Source of the DNA: Setophaga petechia
Taxonomy: Eukaryota; Chordata; Aves; Passeriformes; Parulidae
Reading direction: 5' to 3'
Assembly (NCBI GenBank): GCA_024362935.1
Contig: JANCRA010000010.1
Location: forward strand, 630,001-694,000
Length of the DNA: 64,000 nucleotides
The position numbers and the translations under genes were made by a program. Positions 50,421-61,972 of the stretch are shown here, one piece after another. Numbering within the stretch: the stretch's first letter is position 1; the number at the start of each line of letters is the position of its first letter. The notes beneath the pieces are model-generated. The model saw only the letters and a program-made list of their open reading frames with translations. It searched no databases and was not told the origin of the DNA.

Positions 50421-50639
50421 GTGTCCAGCTTGCAAACTGGTAGAAAACAGTACCGATCCGCTCTCCTGCATTTTCCCTTTCCAGGAACATTCGAATTGAT
50501 GGCTTTTTTGGACAAGTTACTTTTTCTTGTTGCAAAACACGCTGCAGAGCTGCCTGCAACCTCTAGAGCACGATGGGAGGTTTTTTGTGAACAGACACAG
50601 TTTCTCCTGGCGAGACATAATGAAAAAGCTTTTTGCTAA
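50421..50639 (+). pseudogene. In-frame coding-repeat remnant, S4-S5, block 2
   Basis: Equivalent of 44,545-44,763, with an identical conceptual peptide ending at the stop that precedes the insert. Confidence 0.3.
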
Positions 50640-50699
50640 GGTGTAGCCGGCAGGAGACGCTAAAGACCAGGAGACGGAGCACTGTGCCTTTAAGCGCCA

Positions 50700-50706
50700 C
50701 TTCCGG
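50700..50706 (-). promoter_or_regulatory. ETS-like motif, block 2
   Basis: Minus-strand reading CCCGGAAGTGG. It contains the full CCGGAAGTG consensus typical of GABP/ELK-type sites in CpG-island promoters. Functional binding is inferred. Confidence 0.45.
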
Positions 50707-50767
50707 GTGTCTCTCGGCCGTAGCTGTTCCCCGGAGCACGCCGCGATCGGCGTAACGACACCAGATT

Positions 50768-50779
50768 CTTCGCGCCAAG
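50768..50779 (+). promoter_or_regulatory. E2F-like palindrome, block 2
   Basis: Identical 12-base motif and spacing to the block 1 copy. Confidence 0.4.
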
Positions 50780-50858
50780 AAGCGTCTTCTCCTTCTCCGG
50801 GAAAAAGAGACTGCGTCAGCTTCTGAACGGCGAACTACGAAGCGGCACAAAACTGGGA

Positions 50859-50868
50859 TTGGGTAAGC
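50859..50868 (+). promoter_or_regulatory. Possible 5' splice site, block 2
   Basis: Same ttgg|gtaagc, with GT at 50,863. The first downstream TTACAG-bearing monomer gives an acceptor-like end at 51,831. Confidence 0.35.
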
Positions 50869-50950
50869 AGCTTTCAAAGTGATAGAAAACAGTACTTTCC
50901 CACTCTCTTGCCTTTCCCTTCACATTAATACTTGAAAGGAAGGCGTCTTA

Positions 50951-51234
50951 GACAACTTTCTTTTACATTTTGCAAAACACACTGCAGCAGTCTGTTCAAC
51001 TTCTAGAACACGATAGGAAATGTTTAGTGAGCAGGAAATTTTCTCCTTGCGAGACATAGTGAAAAAGCATTTGCTTAGATATAGGTGACAGGAAACCCTT
51101 ACTGCAGTGCAGTGACAAGTTAATTGGTACACAGCACTGGGATTGTGTTAGCAGCCTGCAAAGTGCTAGAAAACAATACTTTCCCACTCTCTTGCCTTTC
51201 CCTTCACATTAATACTTGAAAGGAAGGCATCTTA
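50951..51234 (+). repeat. T monomer, 284 bp, block 2
   Basis: Same as the block 1 T unit, with a second single-base loss (gcaggaaattttc for gcaggaaggttttc, one base shorter) and gcagcagtctg for gcagccctctg. Confidence 0.8.
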
Positions 51235-51520
51235 GACAACTTTCTTTTTCTTGTGTCAAAAAACTCTGCAGCCCTCTCTGCAACATCTACTACACGATGG
51301 AAGTTGTTTAGTGAGCAGGAAGGTTTTCTCCTTGCGAGACATAGTGAAAAAGCTATTTGCTTAGATGTAGGTGACAAGAAACACTTACTGCAGTGCAGTG
51401 ACAAGTTAATTGGTACACAGCACTGGGATTGTGTTAGCAGCTCTCAAAGTGCTAGAAAACAGTACTTTCCCACTCTCTTGCCTTTCCCTTCACATTAATA
51501 CTTGAAAGGAAGGCATCTTA
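51235..51520 (+). repeat. E/B hybrid monomer
   Basis: E leader and body (gtcaaaaaactc, catctactacacg) up to about 51,390, then a B end (gcagtgacaagttaattgg, ctctcaaagtgctag). The next unit is C, as expected after B, so one exchange removed A and moved E next to C. Confidence 0.75.
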
Positions 51521-54380
51521 GACAACTTTCTTTTATATTTTGCAAAACACACTGCAGCCCTCTGTGCAACTTCTAGAACACGATGGAAGTTGTTTAGTGA
51601 GCAGCAACGTTTTCCCCTTGCGAGACATTGTGAAAAAGCTATTTGCTCAGATGTAGGTATCAAGAAACACTTACTGCCGTGCACTGACAAGCTAATTGCT
51701 ACACAGCACTGGGATTGTGTTAGCAGCTTGCAAAGTGCTAGAAAACAGTACTTTCCCACTCTCTTGCCTTTCCCTACACATTAATACTTGAAAGGAAGGC
51801 GTCTTAGACAACTTTCTTTTTCTTGTTACAGAACACACTGCAGCCCTCTGTGCAACTTCTAGAACACGATAGGAGATGTTTAGTGAGCAGGAAGGTTTTC
51901 TCCTTGGGAGACATAGTGAAAAAGTTATTTGCTTAGATGTAGGTGACAGGAAACACTTACTGCAGTGAAGTGACAAGTTAATTGGTACACAGCACTGGGA
52001 TTGTGTTAGCAGCTCTCAAAGTGCTAGAAAACAGTACTTTCCCACTCTCTTGCCTTTCCCTTCACATTAATACTTGAAAGGAAGGCATCTTAGACAACTT
52101 TCTTTTTCTTGTGTCAAAAAACTCTGCAGCCCTCTCTGCAACATCTACTACACGATGGAAGTTGTTTAGTGAGCAGGAAGGTTTTCTCCTTGCGAGACAT
52201 AGTGAAAAAGCTATTTGCTTAGATGTAGGTGACAAGAAACACTTACTGCAGTGCACTGAAAAGCTAACTGCTCCACAGCACTAGTACTGTGTTAGCAGCT
52301 TGCAAAGTGCTAGAAAACAGTACTTTCCCACTCTCTTGCCTTTCCCTTCACATTAATACTTGAAAGGAAGGCGTCTTAGACAACTTTGTTTTACATTTTG
52401 CAAAACACACTGCAGCCCTCTGTGCAACTTCTACAACACGATGGAAGTTGTTTAGTGAGCAGCAACGTTTTCCCCTTGCGAAACAAAGGGAAAAAGCTAT
52501 TTGCTCAGATGTAGGTATCAAGAAACACTTACTGCCGTGCACTGACAAGCTAATTGCTACACAGCACTGCGATTGTGTTAGCAGCTTGCAAAGTGCTAGA
52601 AAACAGTACTTTCCCACTCTCTTGCCTTTCCCTTCACATTAATACTTGAAAGGAAGGCGTCTTAGACAACTTTCTTTTTCTTGTTACAGAACACACTGCA
52701 GCCCTCTGTTCAACTTCTAGAACACGATAGGAGATGTTTAGTGAGCAAGAAGGTTTTCTCCTTGGGAGACATAGTGAAAAAGCTATTTGCTTAGATGTAG
52801 GTGACAAGAAACACTTACTGCAGTGCATTCAAAAGCTAACTGCTACACAGCACTGGGATTGTGTTAGCAGCTTGCAAAGTGCTAGAAAACAGTACTTTCC
52901 CACTCTCTTGCCTTTCCCTACACATTAATACTTGAAAGGAAGGCGTCTTAGACAACTTTCTTTTTCTTGTTACAGAACACACTGCAGCCCTCTGTGCAAC
53001 TTCTAGAACACGATAGGAGATGTTTAGTGAGCAGGAAGGTTTTCTCCTTGGGAGACATAGTGAAAAAGTTATTTGCTTAGATGTAGGTGACAAGAAACAC
53101 TTACTGCAGTGAAGTGACAAGTTAATTGGTACACAGCACTGGGATTGTGTTAGCAGCCTGCAAAGTGCTAGAAAACAGTACTTTCCCACTCTCTTGCCTT
53201 TCCCTTCACATTAATACTTGAAAGGAAGGCATCTTAGACAACTTTCTTTTTCTTGTGTCAAAAAACTCTGCAGCCCTCTCTGCAACATCTACAACACGAT
53301 GGAAGTTGTTTAGTGAGCAGGAAGGTTTTCTCCTTGCGAGACATACTGAAAAAGCTATTTGCTTAGATGTAGGTGACAAGAAACACTTACTGCAGTGCAC
53401 TGAAAAGCTAACTGCTCCACAGCACTAGTACTGTGTTAGCAGCTTGCAAAGTGCTAGAAAACAGTACTTTCCCACTCTCTTGCCTTTCCCTTCACATTAA
53501 TACTTGAAAGGAAGGCGTCTTAGACAACTTTGTTTTACATTTTGCAAAACACACTGCAGCCCTCTGTGCAACTTCTACAACACGATGGAAGTTGTTTAGT
53601 GAGCAGCAACGTTTTCCCCTTGCGAAACAAAGTGAAAAAGCTATTTGCTCAGATGTAGGTATCAAGAAACACTTACTGCCGTGCACTGACAAGCTAATTG
53701 CTACACAGCACTGCGATTGTGTTAGCAGCCTGCAAAGTGCTAGAAAACAGTACTTTCCCACTCTCTTGCCTTTCCCTTCACATTAATACTTGAAAGGAAG
53801 GCGTCTTAGACAACTTTCTTTTTCTTGTTACAGAACACACTGCAGCCCTCTGTTCAACTTCTAGAACACGATAGGAGATGTTTAGTGAGCAAGAAGGTTT
53901 TCTCCTTGGGAGACATAGTGAAAAAGCTATTTGCTTAGATGTAGGTGACAAGAAACACTTACTGCAGTGAAGTGACAAGTTAATTGGTACACAGCACTGG
54001 GATTGTGTTAGCAGCTCTCAAAGTGATTGAAAACAGTACTTTCCCACTCTCTTGCCTTTCCCTTCACATTAATACTTGAAAGGAAGGCGTCTTAGACAAC
54101 TTTCTTTTTCTTGTGTCAAAAAACTCTGCAGCCCTCTCTGCCAGATCTACAACACGATGGAAGTTGTTTAGTGAGCAGGAAGGTTTTCTCCTTGGGAGAC
54201 ATAGTGAAAAAGCTATTTGCTTAGATGTAGGTGACAAGAAACACTTACTGCAGTGCACTGAACAGCTAATTGCTACACAGCACTGGGATTGTGTTAGCAG
54301 CTTGCAAAGTGCTAGAAAACAGTACTTTCCCACTCTCTTGCCTTTCCCTTCACATTAATACTTGAAAGGAAGGCGTCTTA

Positions 54381-54666
54381 GACAACTTTCTTTTTCTTGT
54401 GTCAAAACACACTGCAGCCCTCTGTGCAACTTCTACAACACGATGGAAGTTGTTTAGTGAGCAGCAACGTTTTCCCCTTGCGAGACAAAGTGAAAAAGCT
54501 ATTTGCTCAGATGTAGGTATCAAGAAACACTTACTGCCGTGCACTGACAATCTAATTGCTACACAGCACTGGGATTGTGTTAGCAGCTTGCAAAGTGCTA
54601 GAAAACAGTACTTTCCCACTCTCTTGCCTTTCCCTACACATTAATACTTGAAAGGAAGGCGTCTTA
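54381..54666 (+). repeat. I-like hybrid monomer
   Basis: The leader is gtcaaaacacactgcag, otherwise seen only in the B unit at 45,360. It is joined to a gagcagcaacg body with I-type gacaatc and a C/J-type end (ccctacacat). Seen once. Confidence 0.65.
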
Positions 54667-55795
54667 GACAACTTTCTTTTTCTTGTTACAGAACACACTG
54701 CAGGCCTCTGTTCAACTTCTAGAACACGATAGGAGATGTTTAGTGAGCAAGAAGGTTTTCTCCTTGGGAGACATAGTGAAAAAGCTATTTGCTTAGATGT
54801 AGGTGACAAGAAACACTTACTGCAGTGCATTCAAAAGCTAACTGCTACACAGCACTGGGATTGTGTTAGCAGCCTGCAAAGTGGTAGAAAACAGTACTTT
54901 CCCACTCTCTTGCCTTTCCCTTCACATTAATACTTGAAAGGAAGGCATCTTAGACAACTTTCTTTTTCTTGTGTCAAAAAACTCTGCAGCCCTCTCTGCA
55001 ACATCTACAACACGATGGAAGTTGTTTAGTGAGCAGGAAGGTTTTCTCCTTGCGAGACATAGTGAAAAAGCTATTTGCTTAGATGTAGGTGACAAGAAAC
55101 ACTTACTGCCGTGCACTGAACAGCTAATTGCTACACAGAACTGGGATTGTGTTAGCAGCTTGCAAAGTGCTAGAAAACAGTACTTTCCCACTCTCTTGCC
55201 TTTCCCTTCACATTAATACTTGAAAGGAAGGCATCTTAGACAACTTTCTTTTTCTTGTGTCAAAAACCTCTGCAGCCCTCTCTGCAACATGTACAACACG
55301 ATCGAAGTTGTTTAGTGAGCAGGAAGGTTTTCTCCTTGCGAGACATAGTGAAAAAGCTATTTGCTTAGATGTAGGTGACAAGAAACACTTACTGCAGTGC
55401 ACTGAACAGCTAATTGCTACACAGAACTGGGATTGTGTTAGCAGCTTGCAAAGTGCTAGAAAACAGTACTTTCCCACTCTCTTGCCTTTCCCTTCACATT
55501 AATACTTGAAAGGAAGGCGTCTTAGACAACTTTCTTTTTCTTGTTACAGAACACACTGCAGCCCTCTGTGCAACTTCTAGAACACGATAGGAAATGTTTA
55601 GTGAGCAGGAAGGTTTTCTCCTTGCGAGACATAGTGAAAAAGCTATTTGCTTAGATATAGGTGACAAGAAACCCTTACTCCAGTGCAGTGACAAGTTAAT
55701 TGGTACACAGCACTGGGATTGTGTTAGCAGCCTGCAAAGTGCTAGAAAACAGTACTTTCCCACTCTCTTGCCTTTCCCTTCACATTAATACTTGA

Positions 55796-56272
55796 AAGGA
55801 AGGCGTCTTAGACAACTTTCTTTTTCTTGCTGCAAAACATTCTGCAGCCCTCTGTGCAACCTGTACAGCACGATGGAAGTTGTTTAATGAGCAGGAACAT
55901 TTTCTCCTAGTGAGAGATATTGAAAAAGCTTTTTGCTTAGATGTAGGTTACCACAGGCAGTTACTGCAGTGCACTGGAAAGCTAATAGATGCACAACACT
56001 GGGATTGTGTGCCCAGCTTGCAAAGTGGTAGGAAACAGTACCTTTCCACTCTTCCTGCTTTTTCCATGCACATTACTATTCGAATGGAAAGAATTTTAGA
56101 CAACTTTCTTTGGCTTCTTGCAAAACACTCTGCACACCTGCCTGCAATCTCTAGAAGTCGATGGGAGATGTTTTCTGAACTGGCTCTGTTTCTCCTTGCG
56201 AGACATGGGGAAAAAGCAATTTGCTTAGATGCAGGTGAAAAGAGGCACCTACTACAGTGCACTGCAAGCTAA
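55796..56272 (+). pseudogene. In-frame coding-repeat remnant, S1-S2, block 3
   Basis: Equivalent of 43,473-43,949 with the same length and stop. The S2 part reads EMFSELALFLLARHGEKAI and CLDAGEK, i.e. S3-type residues, reflecting the conversion tract. The frame survives the conversion. Confidence 0.33.
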
Positions 56273-56369
56273 TTGCTGCACAACACGCAGATTGTGTAAG
56301 CAGGTTGCAAACTGATAGAAAACAGTACCTCTCCCTTCTCCTGCCTTTTCTATTCACATTTCTATTTGA

Positions 56370-56750
56370 ATGCAAGGCGTTTTAGACAACTTTCTTTTGC
56401 TTCTTGCAAAACACTCTGCACACCTGCCTGCAATCTCTAGAAGTCGATGGGAGATGTTTTCTGAACTGGCTCAGTTTCTCCTTGCGAGACATGGGGAAAA
56501 AGCAATTTGCTTAGATGCAGGTGAAAAGAGGCACCTACTACAGTGCACTGAAAAACTAATTGCTGCACAACTCTGGGATTGTGTAAGCAGCTTACAAACA
56601 GATAGAAAACAGCACCTTTCCACTCTCCTGCCTTTTCCATTGGCATTACTATTCGAATGGCAGCAGTTTTGGACAACTTTCTTTTGCTTCTTGCAAAACA
56701 CTCTGCACACCTCCGTGCAACTTCTAGAAAAAATGAGAGTTGTTTTCTGA
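56370..56750 (+). pseudogene. ATG-initiated coding-repeat remnant, S3, block 3
   Basis: Equivalent of 44,047-44,427, with an identical conceptual peptide. Confidence 0.33.
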
Positions 56751-56867
56751 ACTGGTACAGTTTCTCCTGAAGAGATATAATGCAAACGCTATTGGCTTAG
56801 ATGTAGTAACAATAGGCAATTATTACAGTGCACTGCAAAGTCAATCGTAGTAGAACACTGGGATTGT

Positions 56868-57086
56868 GTGTCCAGCTTGCAAACTGGTAGAAAACAGTAC
56901 CGATCCGCTCTCCTGCATTTTCCCTTTCCAGGAACATTCGAATTGATGGCTTTTTTGGACAAGTTACTTTTTCTTGTTGCAAAACACGCTGCAGAGCTGC
57001 CTGCAACCTCTAGAGCACGATGGGAGGTTTTTTGTGAACAGACACAGTTTCTCCTGGCGAGACATAATGAAAAAGCTTTTTGCTAA
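56868..57086 (+). pseudogene. In-frame coding-repeat remnant, S4-S5, block 3
   Basis: Equivalent of 44,545-44,763, with an identical conceptual peptide. Confidence 0.3.
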
Positions 57087-57146
57087 GGTGTAGCCGGCAG
57101 GAGACGCTAAAGACCAGGAGACGGAGCACTGTGCCTTTAAGCGCCA

Positions 57147-57153
57147 CTTCCGG
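57147..57153 (-). promoter_or_regulatory. ETS-like motif, block 3
   Basis: Same perfect CCGGAAGTG reading as block 2. Confidence 0.45.
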
Positions 57154-57214
57154 GTGTCTCTCGGCCGTAGCTGTTCTCCGGAGCACGCCGCGATCGGCGT
57201 AACGACACCAGATT

Positions 57215-57226
57215 CTTCGCGCCAAG
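57215..57226 (+). promoter_or_regulatory. E2F-like palindrome, block 3
   Basis: Identical 12-base motif and spacing to the block 1 copy. Confidence 0.4.
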
Positions 57227-57305
57227 AAGCGTCTTCTCCTTCTCCGGGAAAAAGAGACTGCGGCAGCTTCTGAACGGCGAACTACGAAGCGGCACAAAAC
57301 TGGGA

Positions 57306-57315
57306 TTGGGTAAGC
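57306..57315 (+). promoter_or_regulatory. Possible 5' splice site, block 3
   Basis: Same ttgg|gtaagc, with GT at 57,310. The first downstream TTACAG-bearing monomer gives an acceptor-like end at 58,565. Confidence 0.35.
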
Positions 57316-57397
57316 AGCTTTCAAAGTGATAGAAAACAGTACTTTCCCACTCTCTTGCCTTTCCCTTCACATTAATACTTGAAAGGAAGGCGTCTTA

Positions 57398-57682
57398 GAC
57401 AACTTTCTTTTACATTTTGCAAAACACACTGCAGCAGTCTGTTCAACTTCTAGAACACGATAGGAAATGTTTAGTGAGCAGGAAGGTTTTCTCCTTGCGA
57501 GACATAGTGAAAAAGCATTTGCTTAGATATAGGTGACAGGAAACCCTTACTGCAGTGCAGTGACAAGTTAATTGGTACACAGCACTGCGATTGTGTTAGC
57601 AGCCTGCAAAGTGCTAGAAAACAGTACTTTCCCACTCTCTTGCCTTTCCCTTCACATTAATACTTGAAAGGAAGGCATCTTA
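57398..57682 (+). repeat. T monomer, 285 bp, block 3
   Basis: Carries the aaaagcatttgc deletion and the gcagcagtctg variant shared with block 2, but not block 2's second deletion. Confidence 0.8.
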
Positions 57683-59970
57683 GACAACTTTCTTTTTCTT
57701 GTGTCAAAAAACTCTGCAGCCCTCTCTGCAACATCTACAACACGATGGAAGTTGTTTAGTGCGCAGGAAGGTTTTCTCCTTGCGAGACATTGTGAAAAAG
57801 CTATTTGCTTAGATGTAGGTGACAAGAAACACTTACTGCAGTGCACTGAACAGCTAATTGCTACACAGCACTGGGATTGTGTTAGCAGCTTGCAAAGTGC
57901 TAGAAAACAGTACTTTCCCACTCTCTTGCCTTTCCCTTCACATTAATACTTGAAAGGAAGGCGTCTTAGACAACTTTCTTTTTCTTGTGTCAAAACACAG
58001 TGCAGCCCTCTGTGCAACTTCTAGAACACGATAGGAAATGTTTAGGGAGCAGGAAGGTTTTCTCCTTGCGAGACATAGTGAAAAAGCTATTTGCTTAGAT
58101 GGAGGTGACAAGAAACCCTTACTGCAGTGCAGTGACAAGTTAATTGGTACACAGCACTGGGATTGTGTTAGCAGCTCTCAAAGTGCTAGAAAACAGTACT
58201 TTCCCATTCTCTTGCCTTTCCCTTCACATTAATACTTGAAAGGAAGGCATCTTTGACAACTTTCTTTTATATTTTGCAAAACACACTGCAGCCCTCTGTG
58301 CAACTTCTAGAACACGATGGAAGTTGTTTAGTGAGCAGCAACGTTTTCCCCTTGCGAGACATTGTGAAAAAGCTATTTGCTCAGATGTAGGTATCAAGAA
58401 ACACTTACTGCCGTGCACTGACAAGCTAATTGCTACACAGCACTGGGATTGTGTTAGCAGCTTGCAAAGTGCTAGAAAACAGTACTTTCCCACTCTCTTG
58501 CCTTTCCCTACACATTAATACTTGAAAGGAAGGCGTCTTAGACAACTTTCTTTTTCTTGTTACAGAACACACTGCAGCCCTCTGTGCAACTTCTAGAACA
58601 CGATAGGAGATGTTTAGTGAGCAGGAAGGTTTTCTCCTTGGGAGACATAGTGAAAAAGTTATTTGCTTAGATGTAGGTGACAAGAAACACTTACTGCAGT
58701 GAAGTGACAAGTTAATTGGTACACAGCACTGGGATTGTGTTAGCAGCCTGCAAAGTGCTAGAAAACAGTACTTTCCCACTCTCTTGCCTTTCCCTTCACA
58801 TTAATACTTGAAAGGAAGGCATCTTAGACAACTTTCTTTTTCTTGTGTCAAAAAACTCTGCAGCCCTCTCTGCAACATCTACTACACGATGGAAGTTGTT
58901 TAGTGAGCAGGAAGGTTTTCTCCTTGGGAGACATAGTGAAAAAGCTATTTGCTTAGATGTAGGTGACAAGAAACACTTACTGCAGTGCACTGAAAAGCTA
59001 ACTGCTCCACAGCACTAGTACTGTGTTAGCAGCTTGCAAAGTGCTAGAAAACAGTACTTTCCCACTCTCTTGCCTTTCCCTTCACATTAATACTTGAAAG
59101 GAAGGCGTCTTAGACAACTTTGTTTTACATTTTGCAAAACACACTGCAGCCCTCTGTGCAACTTCTACAACACGATGGAAGTTGTTTAGTGAGCAGCAAC
59201 GTTTTCCCCTTGCGAAACAAAGGGAAAAAGCTATTTGCTCAGATGTAGGTATCAAGAAACACTTACTGCCGTGCACTGACAAGCTAATTGCTACACAGCA
59301 CTGCGATTGTGTTAGCAGCTTGCAAAGTGCTAGAAAACAGTACTTTCCCACTCTCTTGCCTTTCCCTTCACATTAATACTTGAAAGGAAGGCGTCTTAGA
59401 CAACTTTCTTTTTCTTGTTACAGAACACACTGCAGCCCTATGTTCAACTTCTACAACACGATAGGAGATGTTTAGTGAGCAAGAAGGTTTTCTCCTTGGG
59501 AGACATAGTGAAAAAGCTATTTGCTTAGATGTAGGTGACAAGAAACACTTACTGCAGTGCATTCAAAAGCTAACTGCTACACAGCACTGGGATTGTGTTA
59601 GCAGCTTGCAAAGTGCTAGAAAACAGTACTTTCCCACTCTCTTGCCTTTCCCTACACATTAATACTTGAAAGGAAGGCGTCTTAGACAACTTTCTTTTTC
59701 TTGTTACAGAACACACTGCAGCCCTCTGTGCAACTTCTAGAACACGATAGGAGATGTTTAGTGAGCAGGAAGGTTTTCTCCTTGGGAGACATAGTGAAAA
59801 AGTTATTTGCTTAGATGTAGGTGACAAGAAACACTTACTGCAGTGAAGTGACAAGTTAATTGGTACACAGCACTGGGATTGTGTTAGCAGCCTGCAAAGT
59901 GCTAGAAAACAGTACTTTCCCACTCTCTTGCCTTTCCCTTCACATTAATACTTGAAAGGAAGGCATCTTA

Positions 59971-60256
59971 GACAACTTTCTTTTTCTTGTGTCAAAAAAC
60001 TCTGCAGCCCTCTCTGCAACATCTACTACACGATGGAAGTTGTTTAGTGAGCAGGAAGGTTTTCTCCTTGCGAGACATACTGAAAAAGCTATTTGCTTAG
60101 ATGTAGGTGACAAGAAACACTTACTGCAGTGAAGTGACAAGTTAATTGGTACACAGAACTGGGATTGTGTTAGCAGCTCTCAAAGTGATTGAAAACAGTA
60201 CTTTCCCACTCTCTTGCCTTTCCCTTCACATTAATACTTGAAAGGAAGGCGTCTTA
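59971..60256 (+). repeat. E/K hybrid monomer
   Basis: E first half (catctactacacg, catactg) and K second half (cagtgaagtg, ctctcaaagtgattg), followed by L as K normally is. Exchange lies around 60,075-60,130 and deletes F and the start of K. Confidence 0.78.
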
Positions 60257-60542
60257 GACAACTTTCTTTTTCTTGTGTCAAAAAACTCTGCAGCCCTCTC
60301 TGCCAGATCTACAACACGATGGAAGTTGTTTAGTGAGCAGGAAGGTTTTCTCCTTGCGAGACATAGTGAAAAAGCTATTTGCTTAGATGTAGGTGACAAG
60401 AAACACTTACTGCAGTGCACTGAACAGCTAACTGCTCCACAGCACTAGTACTGTGTTAGCAGCTTGCAAAGTGCTAGAAAACAGTACTTTCCCACTCTCT
60501 TGCCTTTCCCTTCACATTAATACTTGAAAGGAAGGCATCTTA

Positions 60543-61686
60543 GACAACTTTCTTTTTCTTGTGTCAAAAAACTCTTCAGCCCTCTCTGCAACATCTACAA
60601 CACGATGGAAGTTGTTTAGTGAGCAGGAAGGTTTTCTCCTTGCGAGACATAGTGAAAAAGCTATTTGCTTAGATGTAGGTGACAAGAAACACTTACTGCA
60701 GTGCATTGAACAGCTAATTGCTACACAGAACTGGGATTGTGTTAGCAGCTTGCAAAGTGCTAGAAAACAGTACTTTCCCACTCTCTTGCCTTTCCCTTCA
60801 CATTAATACTTGAAAGGAAGGCATCTTAGACAACTTTCTTTTTCTTGTGTCAAAAAACTCTGCAGCCTTCTCTGCAACATCTACATCACGATGGAATTTG
60901 TTTAGTGAGCAGGAAGGTTTTCTCCTTGCGGGACATAGTGAAAAAGCTTTTTGCTTAGATGTAGGAGACAAGAAACACTTACTGCAGTGCACTGAACAGC
61001 TAACTGCTCCACAGCACTAGTACTGTGTTAGCAGCTTGCAAAGTGCTAGAAAACAGTACTTTCCCACTCTCTTGCCTTTCCCTTCACATTAATACTTGAA
61101 AGGAAGGCATCTTAGACAACTTTCTTTTTCTTGTGTCAAAAAACTCTTCAGCCCTCTCTGCAACATCTACAACACGATGGAAGTTGTTTAGTGAGCAGGA
61201 AGGTTTTCTCCTTGCGAGACATAGTGAAAAAGCTATTTGCTTAGATGTAGGTGACAAGAAACACTTACTGCAGTGCATTGAACAGCTAATTGCTACACAG
61301 AACTGGGATTGTGTTAGCAGCTTGCAAAGTGCTAGAAAACAGTACTTTCCCACTCTCTTGCCTTTCCCTTCACATTAATACTTGAAAGGAAGGCATCTTA
61401 GACAACTTTCTTTTTCTTGTGTCAAAAAACTCTGCAGCCTTCTCTGCAACATCTACATCACGATGGAATTTGTTTAGTGAGCAGGAAGGTTTTCTCCTTG
61501 CGGGACATAGTGAAAAAGCTTTTTGCTTAGATGTAGGAGACAAGAAACACTTACTGCAGTGCACTGAACAGCTAACTGCTACACAGCACTAGGACTGTGT
61601 TAGCAGCTTGCAAAGTGCTAGAAAACAGTACTTTCCCACTCTCTTGCCTTTCCCTTCACATTAATACTTGAAAGGAAGGCGTCTTA
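60543..61686 (+). repeat. Duplicated M-G doublet
   Basis: M-G occurs twice in a row (60,543; 60,829; 61,115; 61,401). The two M units read alike. The first G ends with an L/E-type tail (ctccacagcactagtact), while the second has the normal G tail (ctacacagcactaggact). This shows the duplication formed by an exchange inside the tail of a G unit with that of an L unit. Confidence 0.82.
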
Positions 61687-61972
61687 GACAACTTTCTTTT
61701 TCTTGTTACAGAACACACTGCAGCCTTCTGTGCAACTTCTAGAACACGATAGGAGATGTTTAGTGAGCAGGAAGGTTTTCTCCTTGGGAGACATAGTGAA
61801 AAAGCTATTTGCTTAGATGTCGGTGACAAGAAACACTTACTGCAGTGGACTGAAAAGCTTACTGCTACACAGCACTGCGATTGTGTTAGCAGCCTGCAAA
61901 GTGCTAGAAAACAGTACTTTCCCACTCTCTTGCCTTTCCCTTCACATTAATACTTGAAAGGAAGGCATCTTA

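Larger units (their letters stand above)
50647..50845 (+). other. CpG-dense 199-bp insert, block 2
   Basis: Same length and junctions as in block 1. Substitutions include cgccactt for cgccgctt (which perfects the ETS core), ggccgtag, gttccccgg, taacgacacc and gcgtcagc. Confidence 0.75.
49364..50950 (+). repeat. Diverged S-cassette, block 2
   Basis: Same 288/286/287/286/440-bp unit series as block 1, 5,876 bp downstream. I saw only scattered substitutions against block 1, for example agatatt in S1, ttttctatt in S2, and several in the CpG-rich insert (cgccactt, ggccgtag, gttccccgg, gcgtcagc). Confidence 0.93.
51235..55810 (+). repeat. Satellite segment between cassettes 2 and 3
   Basis: Sixteen 286-bp units after T: (E/B hybrid)-C-D-E-F-J/K-D-E-F-K-L-(I-like hybrid)-J-Q-(H/Q)-R. 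With T and the cassette the higher-order unit is 6,447 bp, two monomers longer than the preceding one less a one-base difference in T. No gene is seen. Confidence 0.86.
57094..57292 (+). other. CpG-dense 199-bp insert, block 3
   Basis: Same length and junctions. It shares cgccactt, ggccgtag and taacgacacc with block 2, but gttctccgg and gcggcagc with block 1. Confidence 0.75.
55811..57397 (+). repeat. Diverged S-cassette, block 3
   Basis: Same unit series, 6,447 bp after block 2. It differs most clearly inside S2 (56,099-56,384), whose middle carries S3-type bases (gagatgtttt, ctccttgcgaga, gatgcagg) while both ends remain S2-type. Confidence 0.93.
57683..61972 (+). repeat. HOR after cassette 3, 15-mer
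   Basis: Order A-B-C-D-E-F-J-D-(E/K hybrid)-L-M-G-M-G-O, 15 x 286 bp. The HOR organisation of the first 43 kb resumes one unit after the cassette. H, P and I are absent. Confidence 0.88.
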
